A stretch of DNA of 64,000 nucleotides, taken from Candidatus Mailhella excrementigallinarum (GTDB lineage Bacteria > Desulfobacterota > Desulfovibrionia > Desulfovibrionales > Desulfovibrionaceae). The translations under genes and the position numbers were made by a program. The stretch covers positions 124,001-188,000 of the forward strand of contig CALUUZ010000002.1 in NCBI GenBank assembly GCA_944324075.1, in the 5' to 3' direction. The notes beneath the pieces are model-generated. The model was not told the origin of the DNA. It saw only the letters and a list, made by a program, of their open reading frames with translations, and made no database searches. Positions 12,145 through 20,280 of this stretch are shown here, piece after piece (within the stretch, counting starts at the first letter, position 1; every line of letters starts with the position of its first letter).

Positions 12145-12314
12145 AGCATTTTGCTCTCGAAAATATCTGCCGGTCAGACCCCATGTTCCGGCCCGCAGGT
12201 TTCATGCCTCCGCCGGAGTACCGCAATTCACTTGCGGCTGCTCCGGCGGCGCGGCTTCAGTCTCTCCTTGCCCGACGCCGTAGAGCATTTCGTCATTGGA
12301 ATGCTTTACGGCGT
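12143..12314 (-). repeat. family A intergenic repeat, copy A2
   Basis: Begins AGAGCATTTTGCTCT, itself a small hairpin, then GAAAATATCTGCCGG, the CCGCAATTCACTTGCGG core hairpin and CTCCGGCGG. It ends in a 15-bp stem (ACGCCGTAGAGCATT pairing, with one G-T pair, with AATGCTTTACGGCGT; 12275-12314). The first AG is part of the rpsA stop codon. Confidence 0.85.
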
Positions 12315-12402
12315 TTCCATATGGAACATGCTCACCAGGACATGGACCTGGCGGACCTGAACAGGACAGCTCCGGGGTTGACCATAAGAACCGGATGAAC
12401 AG

Positions 12403-12430
12403 CGGACGGGAGGAAACTTCCGTCCGTTTT
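12403..12430 (+). terminator. intrinsic terminator downstream of rpsA and repeat A2
   Basis: A 10-bp stem (CGGACGGGAG with CTTCCGTCCG, one G-T pair) closed by a GAAA tetraloop and followed by TTTT. It is the first good terminator after rpsA, 260 bases from the stop codon, implying that repeat A2 is transcribed as rpsA 3' untranslated RNA. Confidence 0.8.
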
Positions 12431-12556
12431 CGTCAGAAATTCCCTTATGGCTTGAAGGATCCCCTTTCAGGGAGTTGACAAAAAGCTCTGTTCCGTCTCC
12501 TCCCCGCAAGGGAGAGACAGTCGCCCCCTCTCCGCCGGCTGCGGATTGACACATGT
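12425..12556 (+). repeat. family B repeat, diverged copy B3
   Basis: Aligns by eye with copies at 35596 and 53440: AAATTCCCTTATGGCTTGA, CCCTTTCAGGGAGTTGACA, CTCCCCGCAAGGGAG, CCCCCTCTCCGCCGGCTGC and GGATTGACACATG. It is shorter and clearly older than the other two. Confidence 0.6.
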
Positions 12557-12593
12557 GACCAGAATGTCTCTGTGTCCTTTCGGCTTCTGAGGT

Positions 12594-13136
12594 CTATCTG
12601 CGGTTCAGCATGTCAAGCATGCTCCGCAATGCCGCCGCATGATCGAACTCTTCCCGAGCGGGCGCCGCGCGAGACGCGCGTGCATGTTTTTCGGGTTCCG
12701 GTTCCGGCGTCTCCAGCATGCGGGCCGCACGGGACGGCTGACTGCGATCACGCTGGATCAGTCTGCCGGATAACGCCTCTTTCGGGCCGGGAATGGAAAA
12801 TGCCTGTTCTTCCCATTTGCCGCGCCCGAGAAAGCAGCAGCGCAGAGAGGAAAGTTCCCTGTCCAGAAACAGAAAACGGGCCGAGACGCCGGAACCCAGC
12901 CTGCGGACAATGGTTTCACAGAAGTCTCGGGCGAGTTCCCTGTCCAGATCGGGGAAAACGCACTCCACCAATGTCGCGTCGGCCTCGCTGTCGAAATCCA
13001 CATGCGACGCGCCGCACAGGGAAAGAGCTTCCTGAAGCAGCGCCCGGATACGCTCCTCGGCGTCGAGAAGCTCCTGATAGGAAAAACCGTCCTCGTAAAG
13101 AACGTGGCCGAACATGACGTGACGGTACTGGGCCAT
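12594..13136 (-). CDS. hypothetical protein
   Basis: A 180-residue soluble protein that I do not recognise. It has no signal peptide or membrane segment. It starts MAQYRHVMFGHVLYEDGFS and contains a Glu/Asp-rich alpha/beta N-terminal half (about 20-110), then a charged, probably disordered region with PEPEPEK and a last helix (HAAALRSMLDMLNRR). The start at 13136 is supported by GGGAGG seven bases upstream; an earlier in-frame start at 13280 has no such site. The coding bias is like that of its neighbours. It stands alone between rpsA and pgpA, transcribed toward rpsA, so the context says little about its role. Confidence 0.65.
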   Translation of the reverse strand: MAQYRHVMFGHVLYEDGFSYQELLDAEERIRALLQEALSLCGASHVDFDSEADATLVECVFPDLDRELARDFCETIVRRLGSGVSARFLFLDRELSSLRCCFLGRGKWEEQAFSIPGPKEALSGRLIQRDRSQPSRAARMLETPEPEPEKHARASRAAPAREEFDHAAALRSMLDMLNRR

Positions 13137-13443
13137 GACGTTACCTCCCGAACATGAACACGGCGCGGCTGTTCGCTGAGGCCGCGCAAAACGGCCTTTC
13201 GGAAAAGGCGCATCGCACCGGAAAAGCCGAACGTCTTTCAGCATAGTCGCTGACGGGCCGCTTGCCAAGCGCGGCGGCACACACTAGAGTGAAGCAATTC
13301 CAGAGTTCGTCGTGAAAATGTTTTCCGGAATATGCCCTCCCGGATCGGAGCGTTCACGCCTGATGGCCTGTCATGCGATATGTTCCGGTTTTGCGGATAT
13401 CTTCTGGCATGAGACGTGTTAATACGGATTGATGGACTGAATT
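13137..13443. other. intergenic region between divergent hypothetical gene and pgpA
   Basis: No gene is supported. The part from 13290 to 13420 has weak family A resemblance (AAAATG near 13317, GGAGCGTTCACGCCTGA, ATGTTCCGG), probably an eroded copy. The pgpA promoter must lie here but no convincing -35/-10 pair was found. Confidence 0.3.
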
Positions 13444-14001
13444 ATGCCGAGCAGTCGTCTTTTTTCCCCCGGCGCTGCGGATTCCGCTGCGCTGCATGTT
13501 TCCCGGCTTGTGTTCGCCGGCTTGTCGCCTCGCGCGCCGGGTACAGCGGGGTCCGCTCTGGCCGCTGCGCTTGCCCCCTGGCTGTTCCTGCCGCTGCAGC
13601 CTTCCGTGCGCATGGTTCTGCTGGTTATCCTGTATGCCGTCGGTTCCTGGGCTGCCGGCAGGACGGAACGGCTGCTCGGGAGCAAGGACCCGTCCTGCGT
13701 TGTGGTGGATGAGCTGGTAGGGCAGTGGATTGCACTGTTTCCGTTGTGTGCGCCCGCGTTTTCCTCAATCATGCCCGTTTTTCCCGGCCCGGCCCTCGGC
13801 CCGGCGCATGTTCCGCTGATTCCCCTTGCCGCCGGTTTTGTCCTGTTCCGGGTGTTTGACATTTCCAAGCCCGGCGCGGTGAGGAAGTCGGAGAGCTGGC
13901 TGAAGGGCGGGCAGGGCATCATGATTGACGATGTCCTGGCCGGAGTGATGGCGCTGGCCGCATTGTGCGGGTTCTGCCTGCTGTGGAGCCTGGCGGCATG
14001 A
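13444..14001 (+). CDS. pgpA: phosphatidylglycerophosphatase A
   Basis: Inner-membrane enzyme that dephosphorylates phosphatidylglycerol phosphate to phosphatidylglycerol. 185 residues, four hydrophobic segments. The family signatures are present: DPSCVVVDELVGQW (metal-binding Asp/Glu), FRVFDISKP and GGQGIMIDDVLAG. The stop codon overlaps the ruvX start (ATGA), so translation is coupled to ruvX and, further on, mltG. Confidence 0.93.
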   Translation: MPSSRLFSPGAADSAALHVSRLVFAGLSPRAPGTAGSALAAALAPWLFLPLQPSVRMVLLVILYAVGSWAAGRTERLLGSKDPSCVVVDELVGQWIALFPLCAPAFSSIMPVFPGPALGPAHVPLIPLAAGFVLFRVFDISKPGAVRKSESWLKGGQGIMIDDVLAGVMALAALCGFCLLWSLAA

Positions 14002-14426
14002 AATATCTTGCTCTGGACTACGGCACCAGACGGGTGGGGGTGGCCGTCAGTGACCCGGACGGCATGATGGCCTTTCCCCGCCGCACGCTGAAGCGGGAAG
14101 TCAGAGAGGCGTTCTTTGCCGAGCTGCTGGCCCTGATCGATGAAGAGAGGCCGGACGCCATAGTGCTGGGCTATCCGCTGCATACTGATGGCAGTGAATG
14201 CCTGACCACCCGGCAGGTGCGCAATTTCGCGGCGTCCCTTAAACGCCGCATGAACCTGCCCATATATTATATGAACGAGGTTCTGAGCAGCGCGGATGCG
14301 GAAAGCCGTCTGGCCGCGGCTGGACTGAACGCCCGCGCGATCAAGGATGTGGTCGATCAGGAAGCCGCCGCGCTTATTCTCGAATCATTTCTTTCGCAAC
14401 CGGAATCCCTACGGAAGGAAGCATGA
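13998..14426 (+). CDS. ruvX: putative pre-16S rRNA nuclease / Holliday junction resolvase RuvX (YqgF)
   Basis: 142 residues with an RNase H-like fold: LALDYGTRRVGVAVSD (catalytic Asp in the first strand), IVLGYPLHTDGSE, and YYMNEVLSSADAE. Family members process the 5' end of 16S rRNA and have been proposed to act on Holliday junctions. ATG 13998 overlaps the pgpA stop and gives the standard N-terminus; its own stop overlaps the mltG start by 4 bp. Confidence 0.92.
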   Translation: MKYLALDYGTRRVGVAVSDPDGMMAFPRRTLKREVREAFFAELLALIDEERPDAIVLGYPLHTDGSECLTTRQVRNFAASLKRRMNLPIYYMNEVLSSADAESRLAAAGLNARAIKDVVDQEAAALILESFLSQPESLRKEA

Positions 14427-15499
14427 GTTCCACACGATCCCGGCGTTATTTCCTTGTTAAATGCACTCTGTTCCTGCTGGCGGCCGTTCTTGTCTTCTGC
14501 CTGTATGCGGGGTGGGAGGCATGGAGCTTTCTGAACGACGTGCCGGAAACCCCCGGCCGCGACAAGGTGGTGGATATTGAACCCGGTTCCACTCTGGCCG
14601 GCGTTGCCCGTCAGCTTCAGGAACAGGGGGTCGTCACGAGCGCCGACCGTTTTCAGCTTCTGGCGCGGCTGACGGATCAGGGGCGCAGGCTTCAGGCCGG
14701 GCAGTTTCTGGTCAGCACCGGCTGGCCCCCCCGCAGGGTGCTGGAGCATCTGGTAAATGGACAGGGCGTGCTGTACCGCGTTACCGTGCCCGAGGGGCTG
14801 CCCTGGTGGGAAGTGGGCAGGCTGCTGGAAAAGGAAGGGATATGCCGGGCCGCGGATTTCGACGCCGTCATTCATGACGCGGAGTTCTTGCGAAAGTACG
14901 GTATCCCCTTTGCTTCGGCGGAAGGATTTCTGTATCCCGATACCTATCTTGTGCCCAGACCTCGGGAAATGGATATGAGGGGCGCCCGTTCCTTTGCCGG
15001 GCGCATGGTGGACACCTTCTGGCGCAAGACGGCGGGCGCATGGGAAAGCGCCGGGATCGGGCCCCGGCCCGGCGCGGATGATCTGCTGCGTGTACTTGTT
15101 CTGGCGTCCATTGTGGAAAAGGAAACGGGGCTGCCGGAGGAACGCCCCCGGGTTGCGGGCGTGTACGACAACCGTTTGCGGAAGGGAATGGCGCTGCAGG
15201 CGGATCCCACGGTCATTTACGGTCTGGGGCCGGACTTTGCGGGGCCGCTGCTCCGCCGTCACCTGGAGGACAGCGGGAACCCGTACAACACCTATCGGAT
15301 TCCCGGTCTGCCGCCGGGTCCCATTTGTTCGCCCGGGCTTTCCGCCGTGGAAGCCGCGCTGCGGCCCGAGAGTCACGACTATCTGTATTTTGTGGCTACG
15401 GGCAGGGATCGCGGCCATGTATTTTCGGCCACGCTTGCCCAGCATAATCGGGCCGTGCGGGCCTACAGGCAGGCCCTGCGGGAAAGGGACGGGGGCTAG
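14423..15499 (+). CDS. mltG: endolytic murein transglycosylase MltG
   Basis: Inner-membrane lytic transglycosylase that cleaves nascent peptidoglycan strands. 358 residues: one N-terminal transmembrane helix (about 8-30, FLLAAVLVFCLYAG), a LysM-like segment (EPGSTLAGVARQLQEQG), then the YceG catalytic domain with ASIVEKETGLPEERP containing the catalytic Glu, LQADPTVIYGL and YNTYRIPGLPPGPI. Length and motifs match the family. Last gene of the pgpA-ruvX-mltG overlap chain. Confidence 0.95.
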   Translation: MSSTRSRRYFLVKCTLFLLAAVLVFCLYAGWEAWSFLNDVPETPGRDKVVDIEPGSTLAGVARQLQEQGVVTSADRFQLLARLTDQGRRLQAGQFLVSTGWPPRRVLEHLVNGQGVLYRVTVPEGLPWWEVGRLLEKEGICRAADFDAVIHDAEFLRKYGIPFASAEGFLYPDTYLVPRPREMDMRGARSFAGRMVDTFWRKTAGAWESAGIGPRPGADDLLRVLVLASIVEKETGLPEERPRVAGVYDNRLRKGMALQADPTVIYGLGPDFAGPLLRRHLEDSGNPYNTYRIPGLPPGPICSPGLSAVEAALRPESHDYLYFVATGRDRGHVFSATLAQHNRAVRAYRQALRERDGG

Positions 15500-15630
15500 G
15501 CTTTCTTCACCGCTGTTTGAGATTTGCGGGAAAAAGAGATAAGGGAAATGCTGATTAAAGCGTTTCCTTGTGTTGCGGAGCAAGACCGCCGCAAGTCGCG
15601 GAGAGGGAAAATTTAACCCGAATATGATCC

Positions 15631-16455
15631 ATGACAGAAACTACGCCCCCGGCTTTTTCCTTTTTTTCTGACGAGCAGTCCGGCATGTCCGGCGATGACT
15701 CTTCCCGCCGGCACTCTTCACCGGTGCGGCGACCTTCCCGCCGGCGTACCCGGCACGGGAAAAGACGATCTGCTGACAAGCCGAAAGGTGATGGGCTGTC
15801 CGATGAGATTCAGGTTGAAGCCTGGGCGGATGCCCCGCGTGCGCTCAACAAGGAAGAGATCAACCTGCTGCCTATCCGGGCATACGGCGGTGAGATCTGC
15901 CTGATCCGGACGGAAGAGGAACTGGATCGCGCGCTCAATCTGTTGTGGAAGGAAAAGGTTCTGGGATTTGACACGGAAACGCGCCCCGTGTTTACCCGGG
16001 GAAAGAGCGGTAATCCCGCGCTGCTGCAGCTTGGCGGGGAGAACTGCGTCTTTCTTTTTCAGTTGACGCATGTTCCCTTTGGGGAAGCCCTGGCCGACCT
16101 GCTGGCCGACCCCCACATCATCAAGACAGGTGTGGCCGTACGCGATGATCTGCGCGCTTTGGCCCGTCTGCATGAATTTACTCCCGGCGGGGCTGTGGAT
16201 CTTGCGCATCTGGCCAGGGCCCGCGGCGTGCAGGCTCAGGGGCTGCGTTCACTTGCGGCTGCGCTGCTGGGCTTTCGCATCAGCAAGAGCGCCCAATGCT
16301 CCAACTGGGAAAAAGAGGAACTCTCTCCCCGGCAGCTTCTGTATGCCGCCACTGACGCATGGGTCGGGCGGGAGCTGTATTTCAGACTGACCCGCTCTCA
16401 TGCAGGCTGTGGAGCCGCAGACGGCGAGTACGGACGTCCTCCCGCCGCACAATGA
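15631..16455 (+). CDS. 3'-5' exonuclease, DEDDy (RNase D-like) family
   Basis: 274 residues. The first 80 are charged, Ser/Arg-rich and probably disordered. The exonuclease domain (about 95-265) keeps the DEDDy residues: GFDTET (Asp, Glu), AVRDDLRAL (Asp) and YAATDAWVGREL (Tyr and Asp five apart). The short domain without an HRDC module resembles the stand-alone RNase D-like/WRN-exonuclease type. The start at 15631 has only a poor ribosome-binding site. It is separated from mltG by 131 bp and converges on mnmE. Confidence 0.85.
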   Translation: MTETTPPAFSFFSDEQSGMSGDDSSRRHSSPVRRPSRRRTRHGKRRSADKPKGDGLSDEIQVEAWADAPRALNKEEINLLPIRAYGGEICLIRTEEELDRALNLLWKEKVLGFDTETRPVFTRGKSGNPALLQLGGENCVFLFQLTHVPFGEALADLLADPHIIKTGVAVRDDLRALARLHEFTPGGAVDLAHLARARGVQAQGLRSLAAALLGFRISKSAQCSNWEKEELSPRQLLYAATDAWVGRELYFRLTRSHAGCGAADGEYGRPPAAQ

Positions 16456-16561
16456 TGCGTGCGCCCTTTGCCGGGCGCGGTAAGGCCTGCCGCCGCCGAA
16501 GGCGGGAGGGAAAAATGTTCGCGGAAGAGAACCGGCAGCGGGGCCGGAGTGCGGCAATTGC

Positions 16562-18031
16562 TCATTTTCCGATGCAGAAGTCGGCAAAAATGGCGTTCAG
16601 CGTTTCTTCCGTGCTGTTCAGACCGATGATGTTTCCAAGATGCGCGCAGGCCGCGTCAAGGCGCAGGCCGCACAGATCCGGCGGGAGGAGGGCAGCGATT
16701 TCCTCCTGCAGTTCCGTCAGTTCGCGCAGCGCCATTTCCAGCATGCGGGCCTGCCGCCGGTTCGGCGCTATTTCCCCTTCGCCATGACTGGACACGTTTT
16801 CTCCGCGCAGTCTGGCGGCAAGCAGCGAGCATAATTCTTCCAGCCCCTGGCCGGTACGAGCGGAAAGGGGCAGACAGGGCGGAGGGAGGATATTTTCCGC
16901 CGCGCCGCGCAGGACGGGAGTCAGGGGTGCGGTATCCGCCTTGTTCCATACAGCAGCGATGCGGGAGACGCTCACTCCGGCCAGAGCTTCAAGCTCCGCG
17001 CGGAGCGCGGCGTCAAGCTCCCGCGCAGACAGAGCGGCAAGCCGTTCTCCGTCCAGCACCAGCAGAACCAATCCGGCTTCTTTTATTTTTTCCCGGCCCC
17101 GGCGGATGCCTTCCCGCTCGATGGGATCGTCGCTGTCCTCACGCAGTCCTGCAGTGTCCACCAGCCGGACGGGGAGGCCGAGTATGCGGCATTCTTCCTC
17201 AAGGTAGTCCCGGGTTGTGCCGGGGCGTTCCGTCACAATGGCGCGGGGACGGCCCAGCAGGGCATTCATGAGGCTGGACTTTCCCGCGTTGACCTGTCCG
17301 GCCAGAGCGATGAGCGCGCCTTCCCGCCAGATGCGGGCGCGGTCGTAGGCGGCAAGCAGGCTGCGCAGGGCGTCCATCACTTCCCGGGTGACGGCGGAAA
17401 ACTCCGCGGGGGGCAGACATTCTCCTTCCTCCTCGGGAAAGTCCACGGCAAGGCAGACACGCTGCCTCAGGTATTCGAGGCGCTCCCGCAGTTCGCCCAC
17501 CCTTTTGCCGAGCATTCCGTCCAGCTTGGCAGAGGCCAGACGCGCGCTTTCCGCTCCGGGCGAGGCGACAAGTTCCGCTACGGCTTCGGCCTGGGAAAGA
17601 TCCATGCGTCCGTTCAGAAAGGCCCGCCGGGTGAATTCGCCGCGTTCCGCCATGCGGACGCATGTGCATTCCGGAGAGGCGGCAGGGGAACTGCCGGCAT
17701 CCAGCACGGTTTCCAGCACGGCATGCAGCAGGGCCGGCCCGCCGTGCCCGTGGATTTCCGCCACATCTTCCCCGGTAAAGGAGCGCGGTCCGGGAAAGAA
17801 GACCGCCAGCACGTCGTCCAGCGTTCTCCCTTCCGCATCCACGATGCGTCCATGATGCATCATGCGGGGAACAAAATCCGTGAAACGGGGCGAGGAAGGA
17901 CGGAAGACCCGCTCAAGCAGATGTTTTGCCAAAGGGCCGGAGATCCGGATGACGCCCACGCCTCCCGCTCCCGGCGCTGTGGCCACGGCCGCGATGGTGT
18001 CCGTGCCCGCCGGAATGAACGTATTGCTCAC
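16562..18031 (-). CDS. mnmE: tRNA-5-carboxymethylaminomethyluridine modification GTPase MnmE
   Basis: With MnmG it modifies U34 of several tRNAs. 489 residues: N-terminal folate-binding domain (TIAAVATAPGAGGVGVIRISG), helical domain, and an inserted Ras-like GTPase with G1 GQVNAGKSS, the G2 loop PGTTRDY, G3 DTAGLR and G4 WNKAD. It ends in the invariant CIGK tetrapeptide with the catalytic Cys. Its start overlaps the stop of the upstream TPR gene by 4 bp, so it is the terminal gene of the ccm operon here. Confidence 0.97.
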   Translation of the reverse strand: MSNTFIPAGTDTIAAVATAPGAGGVGVIRISGPLAKHLLERVFRPSSPRFTDFVPRMMHHGRIVDAEGRTLDDVLAVFFPGPRSFTGEDVAEIHGHGGPALLHAVLETVLDAGSSPAASPECTCVRMAERGEFTRRAFLNGRMDLSQAEAVAELVASPGAESARLASAKLDGMLGKRVGELRERLEYLRQRVCLAVDFPEEEGECLPPAEFSAVTREVMDALRSLLAAYDRARIWREGALIALAGQVNAGKSSLMNALLGRPRAIVTERPGTTRDYLEEECRILGLPVRLVDTAGLREDSDDPIEREGIRRGREKIKEAGLVLLVLDGERLAALSARELDAALRAELEALAGVSVSRIAAVWNKADTAPLTPVLRGAAENILPPPCLPLSARTGQGLEELCSLLAARLRGENVSSHGEGEIAPNRRQARMLEMALRELTELQEEIAALLPPDLCGLRLDAACAHLGNIIGLNSTEETLNAIFADFCIGK

Positions 18032-18669
18032 AGCTTGGCCAGCTCCGTTTCCACAAGTTTTTTCAGGTCTCCGGTCAGATCGGGCGACTTGAGCGCCGCT
18101 TCCAGCTGTGCCCTGCCCGCTGTTTTGTCGTTCAGGTGGTAAATGCGCAGAACCGCGAGGCTGAACCTTGCGGCGGGATTGTCCTGCATGGACAGGGAAC
18201 GCTCCAGAGATTCCGCGGCTTCCGCGTATTTGCCCTGACGCTCCTTGAGAACGCCAAGATAGAACGGCGGGCGGGCGTCGGAGGGAACAGCCACGGCTGC
18301 CCGATTGATGAAATTTTCAGCCCTTTCCAGATCGCCCCGGCGCATGAACATGTCCGCCAGATCGAGCAGAGCGTCCGGGTCATTGGGGTTGGCCTGCATC
18401 TTCTGCATCAGATCGATCATCGCTGCCTGTTCAGGATCGTTCTGCATGGCTTCGGCCATGGCGTCCAGGCCCTGTTTCGACATGTCGCCTTCCCTCCCGG
18501 CGTCGGGTGCGGAACCGGCTGCTGGGGCAGGCCGCATTGCCTGCGGCGCGATATGCATGACAATCGGGTGATCCTCAAGACGGTATTTCAGGGAAGCTCC
18601 CAGCACGGCGATAATGCCGAGGCTGAGCATGATGAGCATGATGCGGGCGGGCAGGCCGGGCTTATTCAT
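18028..18669 (-). CDS. membrane-anchored TPR protein of the ccm operon
   Basis: 213 residues: one N-terminal transmembrane helix (about 8-26, IMLIMLSLGIIAVLGASL), a Pro/Ala-rich periplasmic stretch, then TPR units (NPNDPDALLDLADMFMRRGDLERAENF, FYLGVLKERQGKYAEAAESLERSL). The placement directly after ccmD suggests the role played by the TPR part of CcmI in presenting apocytochromes, but it lacks the two-helix CcmI N-terminus, so no symbol is given. ATG 18669 has GGAGG seven bases ahead. It overlaps ccmD by 8 bp upstream and mnmE by 4 bp downstream. Confidence 0.75.
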   Translation of the reverse strand: MNKPGLPARIMLIMLSLGIIAVLGASLKYRLEDHPIVMHIAPQAMRPAPAAGSAPDAGREGDMSKQGLDAMAEAMQNDPEQAAMIDLMQKMQANPNDPDALLDLADMFMRRGDLERAENFINRAAVAVPSDARPPFYLGVLKERQGKYAEAAESLERSLSMQDNPAARFSLAVLRIYHLNDKTAGRAQLEAALKSPDLTGDLKKLVETELAKL

Positions 18670-18814
18670 TGTCGTCCTCCGGGGTGTTGTCCGCCGCGAG
18701 CCGCGCAAGGCGGGCTTCCAGCGCGCGCTGTTTGCCGATCAGGAAGAAAAGATAGGCGCCGAGTCCGATCCAGAGCGCGGCGTTTGCCGCCATGAGCCAA
18801 TGTATCGCATCCAT
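18662..18814 (-). CDS. ccmD: small heme exporter subunit CcmD
   Basis: A 50-residue protein, short enough to be missed by a 60-codon cut-off. It begins MDAIHWLMAANAALWIG, continues as one transmembrane helix to LFFLIGKQ, then a charged helix (RALEARLARLAADN) and an acidic tail. This topology (N-out single helix, basic then acidic cytoplasmic tail) and the position straight after ccmC are those of CcmD, which releases holo-CcmE from CcmABC. GGGAG lies six bases before the ATG. Confidence 0.88.
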   Translation of the reverse strand: MDAIHWLMAANAALWIGLGAYLFFLIGKQRALEARLARLAADNTPEDDNE

Positions 18815-18904
18815 GGAGTTCTCCCGATGTTGCTGCTGATGCCGTGTTACATGGGGGGGATGAAAGTCCCGCGAGTCGAGGCGGACATGCTGAACCGCGC
18901 GGGG

Positions 18905-19600
18905 TCAATCTTCGCGTTCCTCTCCGTCATTCCCTCTCTCTTCATCAAGGGCGGCTTCATCCAGACGTTTTTCCAGAAGGGTCTGACGGTATCGCAGCGC
19001 GATCAGCGCGATCCAGAGCAGGCCGAAACAGAGTACCGAGGCAATGACCGCAACGGCCATTTGCGGTTCCAGCCCTCCGCCCCTGGCCGCAAAGACTGCC
19101 GGGTGGATGGAACGCCACAGCCGGGCGGAAAGAAAAACCAGAGGCACGTCGAGGAAGCCGACGACAGCCACCACCGCGCACATGGAAGCACGGCCGCCGG
19201 AGGGCAGCGGCATGGAACGCAGAGCCAGGTATCCGGCATAGATGAACCACAGCACCAGAGTTGTGGTCAGGCGCGGGTCCCATGTCCACCACGTCCCCCA
19301 GGAGTGCCGCGCCCAGATGGAACCGGTAATCAGGGCGAGCGTGGCGCAGACCATGCCCACTTCCACGGCCGCGGCGGAGAGAATGTCCCATTTCCGGCGG
19401 CGCGTCTTCAGCCACAGTATGCCCGAAATACAGGACAGGAAGAAACTGGCAAAGCACCACCATGCCACGGGCAGGTGGAAATAGAAGATTTTCTGCACCA
19501 CGCCCATGGATTGCTCCACAGGAGCGTAGACATAAATCAGCCATTGGCAGAAGGCCATGAGCAGACCTCCGGCAAGGCCGAGCAAGGCAAGTGCGCGCAT
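18905..19600 (-). CDS. ccmC: heme export/cytochrome c maturation protein CcmC
   Basis: Inner-membrane protein that loads heme onto CcmE. 231 residues with six transmembrane helices; the Trp-rich WWD motif reads SWGTWWTWDPRLT (about 100-112) and flanking His residues (FHLP and IHPA) fit the heme ligands. The start overlaps the ccmB stop by one base (TGATG). The C-terminus is a charged tail ending EEERED-like residues. Confidence 0.95.
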   Translation of the reverse strand: MRALALLGLAGGLLMAFCQWLIYVYAPVEQSMGVVQKIFYFHLPVAWWCFASFFLSCISGILWLKTRRRKWDILSAAAVEVGMVCATLALITGSIWARHSWGTWWTWDPRLTTTLVLWFIYAGYLALRSMPLPSGGRASMCAVVAVVGFLDVPLVFLSARLWRSIHPAVFAARGGGLEPQMAVAVIASVLCFGLLWIALIALRYRQTLLEKRLDEAALDEERGNDGEERED

Positions 19601-20280
19601 CAGTCTTCTCCGCTGTAGACAAAAGGAAAAAGCGCCAGCCCGGCAGCCAGAAACACCGCGTCAAACGCGGCGGCCAGACCGATCCAGTCCTGCGGGCCGT
19701 CGGGCATGGGATCGGGATTGAAACCCGTCGCGCCAAGCTGGATGCCCGCCAGCAGCAGCGGGATCATCAGGGGAAAAAGTACGATGGAGAGCAGGGACTC
19801 CCGTCCTGCTCTGCCCACGGAAAGGGCTCCGAGCAGGGAGCCGGAGGCCGCCATGCCCACATCGGTAAGCAGCAGACCGATCAGGGCAGGAACAGGTTCC
19901 TCCCCTGCGCTCTGTCCGAGAAACACAAAGGTTGCGGGCAGGAAGACGAGCTGGGCGGCGAGAATCAGCAGCAGTCCGGCCAGAGCCTTGCCCAGCCAGA
20001 TTCCCTGAGAGGGGACGGGCAGCGTCAGCAGCCCGAGGCGCGATCCGTTTTCCTCCTCCAGGGAGTAGAGCATGTTGAATACCAGTACCTGACAGAAGGC
20101 CGAGGCCAGCCAGAACATGGTGGCGGCAGCCTGGGGGCTGAGACGATCCCCGGCTTCCAGCGAAAGGCTGAACAGAAAAACCAGCAGCAGACCGAGCAGC
20201 AGCGCCTGGGCAAGCCCAGCGCTGCGCGCGAGAACAATCCGCAGATCCTTGGCGCACAGGGCAAGAGCAAGTTTCAGCAC
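19600..20280 (-). CDS. ccmB: heme exporter protein CcmB
   Basis: Membrane subunit of the CcmAB ABC complex that drives release of heme-CcmE. 226 residues, six hydrophobic segments; the family features FNMLYSLEEENGSRLGLL and FPLMIPLLLAG are present. It overlaps ccmA by 7 bp and ccmC by 1 bp. Confidence 0.93.
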   Translation of the reverse strand: MLKLALALCAKDLRIVLARSAGLAQALLLGLLLVFLFSLSLEAGDRLSPQAAATMFWLASAFCQVLVFNMLYSLEEENGSRLGLLTLPVPSQGIWLGKALAGLLLILAAQLVFLPATFVFLGQSAGEEPVPALIGLLLTDVGMAASGSLLGALSVGRAGRESLLSIVLFPLMIPLLLAGIQLGATGFNPDPMPDGPQDWIGLAAAFDAVFLAAGLALFPFVYSGED

